A stretch of 6,817 nt of DNA from Acidobacteriota bacterium. GTDB taxonomy: Bacteria; Acidobacteriota; Polarisedimenticolia; J045. Of the stretch, positions 5,825 through 6,817 are shown piece by piece (position 1 is the first letter of the stretch; each line of letters begins with the position of its first letter). A program made the position numbers and the translations under genes. The notes beneath the pieces are model-generated. The model had not been told where the DNA came from and searched no databases. It saw only the letters and a program-made list of their open reading frames with translations. The stretch is from positions 1 through 6,817 of the forward strand of contig JAJRXN010000369.1 in NCBI GenBank assembly GCA_024276295.1. The letters are read 5' to 3'.

Positions 5825-6817
5825 TCAGGGGCAGCTTCCGGGAGCGTGGGCCAGTTCCTCGTCGCGCCGGTCGGTCAGGCCGGGGCCGGGCGAATCCCAG
5901 CTCCCGGGTCCCGCGCAGTTCACGGCGCGGACGAGATACCAGAATCCCCCGCCTGCCGGCGGCGGGTCGGGATCGTCCGCTTCCGTCTCCGGGGTGTCGT
6001 CCCGCAGGCACGTCTCCACGGCGGCGAAGAAGTCCCCACCGCTGGCCGCCAGCGTCGCCAAGTCACCGCGAACGAGGTCGTGGCGGTCCGCACCCGCCGC
6101 GACGCTCCAGGACAGGTGCGCGGTTCCCGCCGGGCCCGGGGCGAGTTCCAGGACGGACAGGCCGGGGGGAGGCACGGCGTCGTCGACGATCCCGTTGCAG
6201 TCGTCGTCGATGCCGTTGCACGACTCGGGATTTCCCGGGAACCGGTCCGGATCCGCATCGTCGCAGTCGTCACCGAACGCCACGAATCCGTCCGGTTGCG
6301 AGCATTCCTCGCGGAGCGTGCCGGGATCTCCGTGCCCGTCGCCGTCGCTGTCGCGATACCACGGGAACAGCCCGCAGGGGGTGCAGTAGCCGCCCCCCCT
6401 GGCGGTCGGCGGCAGACCGCCCCAGACGATCATCTGCTCGCCAGTCCAGACGGAGACGGACCGTTCCGTGCGGGGAGGCGCATCGAGGGACGAGAGATCC
6501 TCCCACGTGTCGCTCTCCGGATCGTACAGTCCTCCGGAGCGGAACGTCTTCCCGACCTGCATGCCTGCCCAGACGAGCAGGCGGCGTCCGGTCCAGACCT
6601 GGGCGTGGCGGTAGCGCGGCTCGGGCGCCCCGTCGAGCGCCGTCGGACGCCAGACGTCCGCCGTGGGATCGTACCGTCCTCCCGTGTTCTGATACCCGCC
6701 GCCGTACCCGCCCCAGACGATCATCTCGGTGCCCGTCCAGGCCGCCTCGGGGCTGACCCGCGGGGTCGGCGCGTCGACGTTCGATATCGGGGACCAGGAA
6801 TCGGCGTCCGGATCGTA
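5825..6817 (-). CDS. Modular kelch-like/MopE-motif/Fn3-like protein, C-terminal part (cut by window edge)
   Basis: The last 330 residues are visible; the N-terminus, including any signal peptide, lies beyond the right edge. Three kelch-like repeats (visible residues 1-48, 49-97, 98-143) share YDPxxDxW, then Ala-Pro, then VWTGxxMIVWGG, and would form beta-propeller blades. A CxxC (145-148) leads into a MopE-like motif (154-213): YRDSDGDGHGDP, GDDCDDADP and ESCNGIDDDCNGIVDD, known in putative metal-binding surface proteins. The C-terminal part (about 219-330) looks like a fibronectin type III or related beta-sandwich module, with LSWSVAAGADRHDLVRGDL and FWYLVRAVNCAG, ending in GSCP. The acidic DxDGDG loop and paired cysteines suggest an extracytoplasmic, calcium-binding, disulfide-stabilised protein. 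No catalytic site is seen and the biological role is unknown. It converges on hemW and probably belongs to a separate transcription unit. Confidence 0.85.
   Translation of the reverse strand, partial: YDPDADSWSPISNVDAPTPRVSPEAAWTGTEMIVWGGYGGGYQNTGGRYDPTADVWRPTALDGAPEPRYRHAQVWTGRRLLVWAGMQVGKTFRSGGLYDPESDTWEDLSSLDAPPRTERSVSVWTGEQMIVWGGLPPTARGGGYCTPCGLFPWYRDSDGDGHGDPGTLREECSQPDGFVAFGDDCDDADPDRFPGNPESCNGIDDDCNGIVDDAVPPPGLSVLELAPGPAGTAHLSWSVAAGADRHDLVRGDLATLAASGGDFFAAVETCLRDDTPETEADDPDPPPAGGGFWYLVRAVNCAGPGSWDSPGPGLTDRRDEELAHAPGSCP
6179..6358 (-). other. MopE-like acidic cysteine motif
   Basis: Sixty codons encode an Asp-rich DSDGDGHGD loop, a GDDCDDADP block and a CNGIDDDCNG block. The DxDGDGxxD pattern resembles calcium loops of thrombospondin type 3 repeats. 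Similar motifs occur as arrays in MopE-like surface proteins; here there is a single copy. Confidence 0.75.
6389..6817 (-). repeat. Three tandem kelch-like coding repeats of about 48 codons
   Basis: Units at 6817-6674, 6673-6527 and 6526-6389 each begin with a Tyr-Asp-Pro codon triplet and end with a Trp-Ala/Gly-Gly stretch. The unit length is 46-49 codons. They are conserved at protein level but diverged at DNA level, so they are old propeller blades rather than a recent duplication. More units probably lie beyond the window edge. Confidence 0.75.

Overview
The window is GC-rich bacterial chromosome, densely packed with genes whose codon third positions are mostly G or C. Nothing identifies the species. 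One weak taxonomic hint is the secreted-type protein at the right end. Its kelch-like repeats, MopE-type Asp/Cys motif and C-terminal module ending in a Cys-Pro pair resemble proteins I associate with Acidobacteriota and similar high-GC environmental lineages. I treat this as an impression, not an assignment.

Left two thirds (1-4550, minus strand): five genes lie head to tail with essentially no space between them. In transcription order they are a membrane methyl-accepting chemotaxis protein (3279-4550), a short CheW-like adaptor (2881-3282), a compact CheA histidine kinase (1460-2884), the 16S rRNA dimethyladenosine transferase RsmA/KsgA (623-1456) and the N-terminal part of ribonuclease J (1-626, running off the left edge). 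Three of the four junctions are 4-base ATGA/GTGA stop-start overlaps and the fourth has a 3-base gap. This looks like one translationally coupled operon that joins a minimal chemosensory array (receptor, adaptor, kinase) to two RNA-maturation genes. No response regulator, CheR or CheB is present in the window.

Middle (4551-4638): a short divergent intergenic region separates the receptor gene from hemW on the plus strand. It holds a good ribosome binding site for the receptor gene, an A/T-rich island that could be a -10 box, and a perfect 8-bp inverted repeat.

Right third: hemW (4639-5790, plus strand) encodes a radical-SAM heme chaperone. It converges on the 3' end of a minus-strand gene (5825 to beyond 6817). 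That gene encodes a probably secreted, modular protein with kelch-like repeats, a MopE-like acidic Cys motif and an Fn3-like C-terminus. The two genes are separated by 34 bases.

No tRNA, rRNA, CRISPR array, insertion sequence or prophage signal was found. All genes belong to recognisable families. The most unusual point is the streamlined chemosensory trio, with no visible ligand-binding domain in the receptor and no P2 domain in the kinase, coupled to rsmA and the RNase J gene.
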